Shown here piece after piece: positions 63,334-64,000 of a stretch of DNA of 64,000 nt. The stretch is from Microbacterium natoriense (GTDB taxonomy: Bacteria > Actinomycetota > Actinomycetes > Actinomycetales > Microbacteriaceae). The translations under genes and the position numbers were made by a program. The notes beneath the pieces were generated by a model. It worked only from the letters and a program-made list of their open reading frames with translations. It was not told the origin of the DNA and ran no database searches. Position 1 is the first letter of the stretch. The number at the start of each line of letters is the position of its first letter. The stretch is from positions 558,001 through 622,000 of the forward strand of contig NZ_JAUSXV010000001.1 of assembly GCF_030816295.1 (NCBI RefSeq), written 5' to 3'.

Positions 63334-64000
63334 GATCGGGCTGCTGCGCCCGCATGAACTCCTCGGCCGTGCGCACCTGATCGGCGCTCGGGCGGATGCC
63401 GGTGTACAGCACGAACTGCTCGAGCGCCTGCAGCGTCGCGACCTCCGCGCCGGTGATGACGGTCTTCCCCGCGGCACGGCCGGCCCGCACCAGCGGGGTC
63501 TCGGCGGGCAGCGCCACGACGTCGAACACGACGGATGCCGCCGACACCTGCTCCTCGCTGAACGACAGGTCGTGCTCCTCCGCTCCCCCGGCCATGCCGA
63601 TGGGCGTGATGTTCACGATGATGTCCGCCGTGCGGGCGCCGGCGTCCGCGGTCCAGTCGAAGCCGTAGAGATCGGCGAGACCTCGCCCGTTCGCCTCATT
63701 GCGCGCCGCGATCGTCACGTTCGTGAATCCCGCGTCGCGGAAGGCGGCGGCGGTGGCCTTGGCCATGCCGCCCGAACCCTTCAGCAGCACAGCGGCTGCG
63801 GCATCCAGTCCGTTCCGCGCGATCAGCTGCGCGATGGCCGAGTAGTCGGTGTTGTACGCCGTGAGCACGCCGTCGTCGTTGACGATCGTGTTGACCGAAT
63901 CGATCGCGGAGGCGGAGGGATCCATGCGGTCGACGAGCGCGATCACGTCCTCCTTGTAGGGCATCGATATCGCGCATCCGCGGATGCCGAGACCGCGGAC
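63323..64000 (-). CDS. Shikimate dehydrogenase-like protein, 5' part cut by window end
   Basis: 225 residues are visible and the frame is open to the window edge. VRGLGIRGCAISMPYKEDVI is the conserved substrate region, followed by VLTAYNTDY, LLKGSGGMAKATAAAFRDAG (NADP-binding) and NITPIGMAGG. It would reduce 3-dehydroshikimate or quinate. The MPYKE motif with a preceding Ser points to the AroE/YdiB family. The apparent ATG at 63964 is internal. Confidence 0.87.
   Translation of the reverse strand, partial: VRGLGIRGCAISMPYKEDVIALVDRMDPSASAIDSVNTIVNDDGVLTAYNTDYSAIAQLIARNGLDAAAAVLLKGSGGMAKATAAAFRDAGFTNVTIAARNEANGRGLADLYGFDWTADAGARTADIIVNITPIGMAGGAEEHDLSFSEEQVSAASVVFDVVALPAETPLVRAGRAAGKTVITGAEVATLQALEQFVLYTGIRPSADQVRTAEEFMRAQQPDLIR

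Noticed and set aside
63323..63964. Complete aroE starting at ATG 63964
   Set aside because: Conserved GIRGCAIS residues continue upstream to the window edge, so the gene is cut, not complete.

Overview
The window is high-GC chromosomal DNA of an actinobacterium, most likely a Microbacterium or a close relative in Microbacteriaceae. The reasons are the order dciA (end)-gyrB-gyrA-DUF3566, a minus-strand fhaA-fhaB-pstP-rodA-pbpA-pknA-pknB cell-division operon, crgA, a class E sortase, GTG starts and frequent leaderless promoters (TANNNT about 6-8 bases before the start codon). The gyrase genes place it just to one side of the replication origin. No rRNA, CRISPR array, insertion sequence or prophage was seen.

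Layout. 0-9.5 kb: end of dciA, gyrB (with an apparent one-base frameshift near its 5' end), gyrA, a VIT-family transporter, a LiaRS-like two-component operon, and tRNA-Ile and tRNA-Ala. 9.5-12.6 kb: accessory genes with two immunity-protein-like genes (Imm-5-like and Imm70-like) and a MmyB-type regulator. 12.6-20 kb: ilvD, a class V aminotransferase, aroG preceded by a Trp/Tyr/Phe-coding leader peptide with attenuator-like hairpins, and a Nudix hydrolase facing a YbaK-family deacylase. 20-33 kb: cyclophilin, rhomboid protease, crgA, sortase, a glutamine amidotransferase, and the kinase/phosphatase/FHA/peptidoglycan operon. 33-40 kb: tRNA-Leu, a GNAT enzyme and a fructan/sucrose-type operon (GH32, ABC sugar importer, LacI).

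40-51 kb: an M23 peptidase lacking an ordinary start codon, then a sulfatase locus (MFS transporter, PadR regulator, Cys-type sulfatase, formylglycine-generating enzyme) joined without a break to DUF202 membrane proteins and a copper/heme set (CopC, PCuAC chaperone with an apparent frameshift, Tat-exported DyP peroxidase). 51-58 kb: nitrogen-scavenging genes (LysR, two-gene amine oxidase, M20 amidohydrolase, AmtB, a PII protein lacking Tyr51, HutD). 58-64 kb: a vWA/substrate-binding lipoprotein with a membrane partner, a MarR/MFS pair with mirrored operator arms, an aldo/keto reductase and the 3' part of an aroE-like gene cut by the window end.

The most interesting items are the aroG attenuator, the PadR-controlled sulfatase/FGE genes next to copper genes, the amine-oxidase-to-AmtB block with an unmodifiable PII, and the orphan immunity genes. 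Three genes (gyrB, the GH32 gene, PCuAC) are each broken by one base inside GC-rich runs. Three such cases in 64 kb, one of them in an essential gene, suggest residual sequencing indels rather than real mutations.
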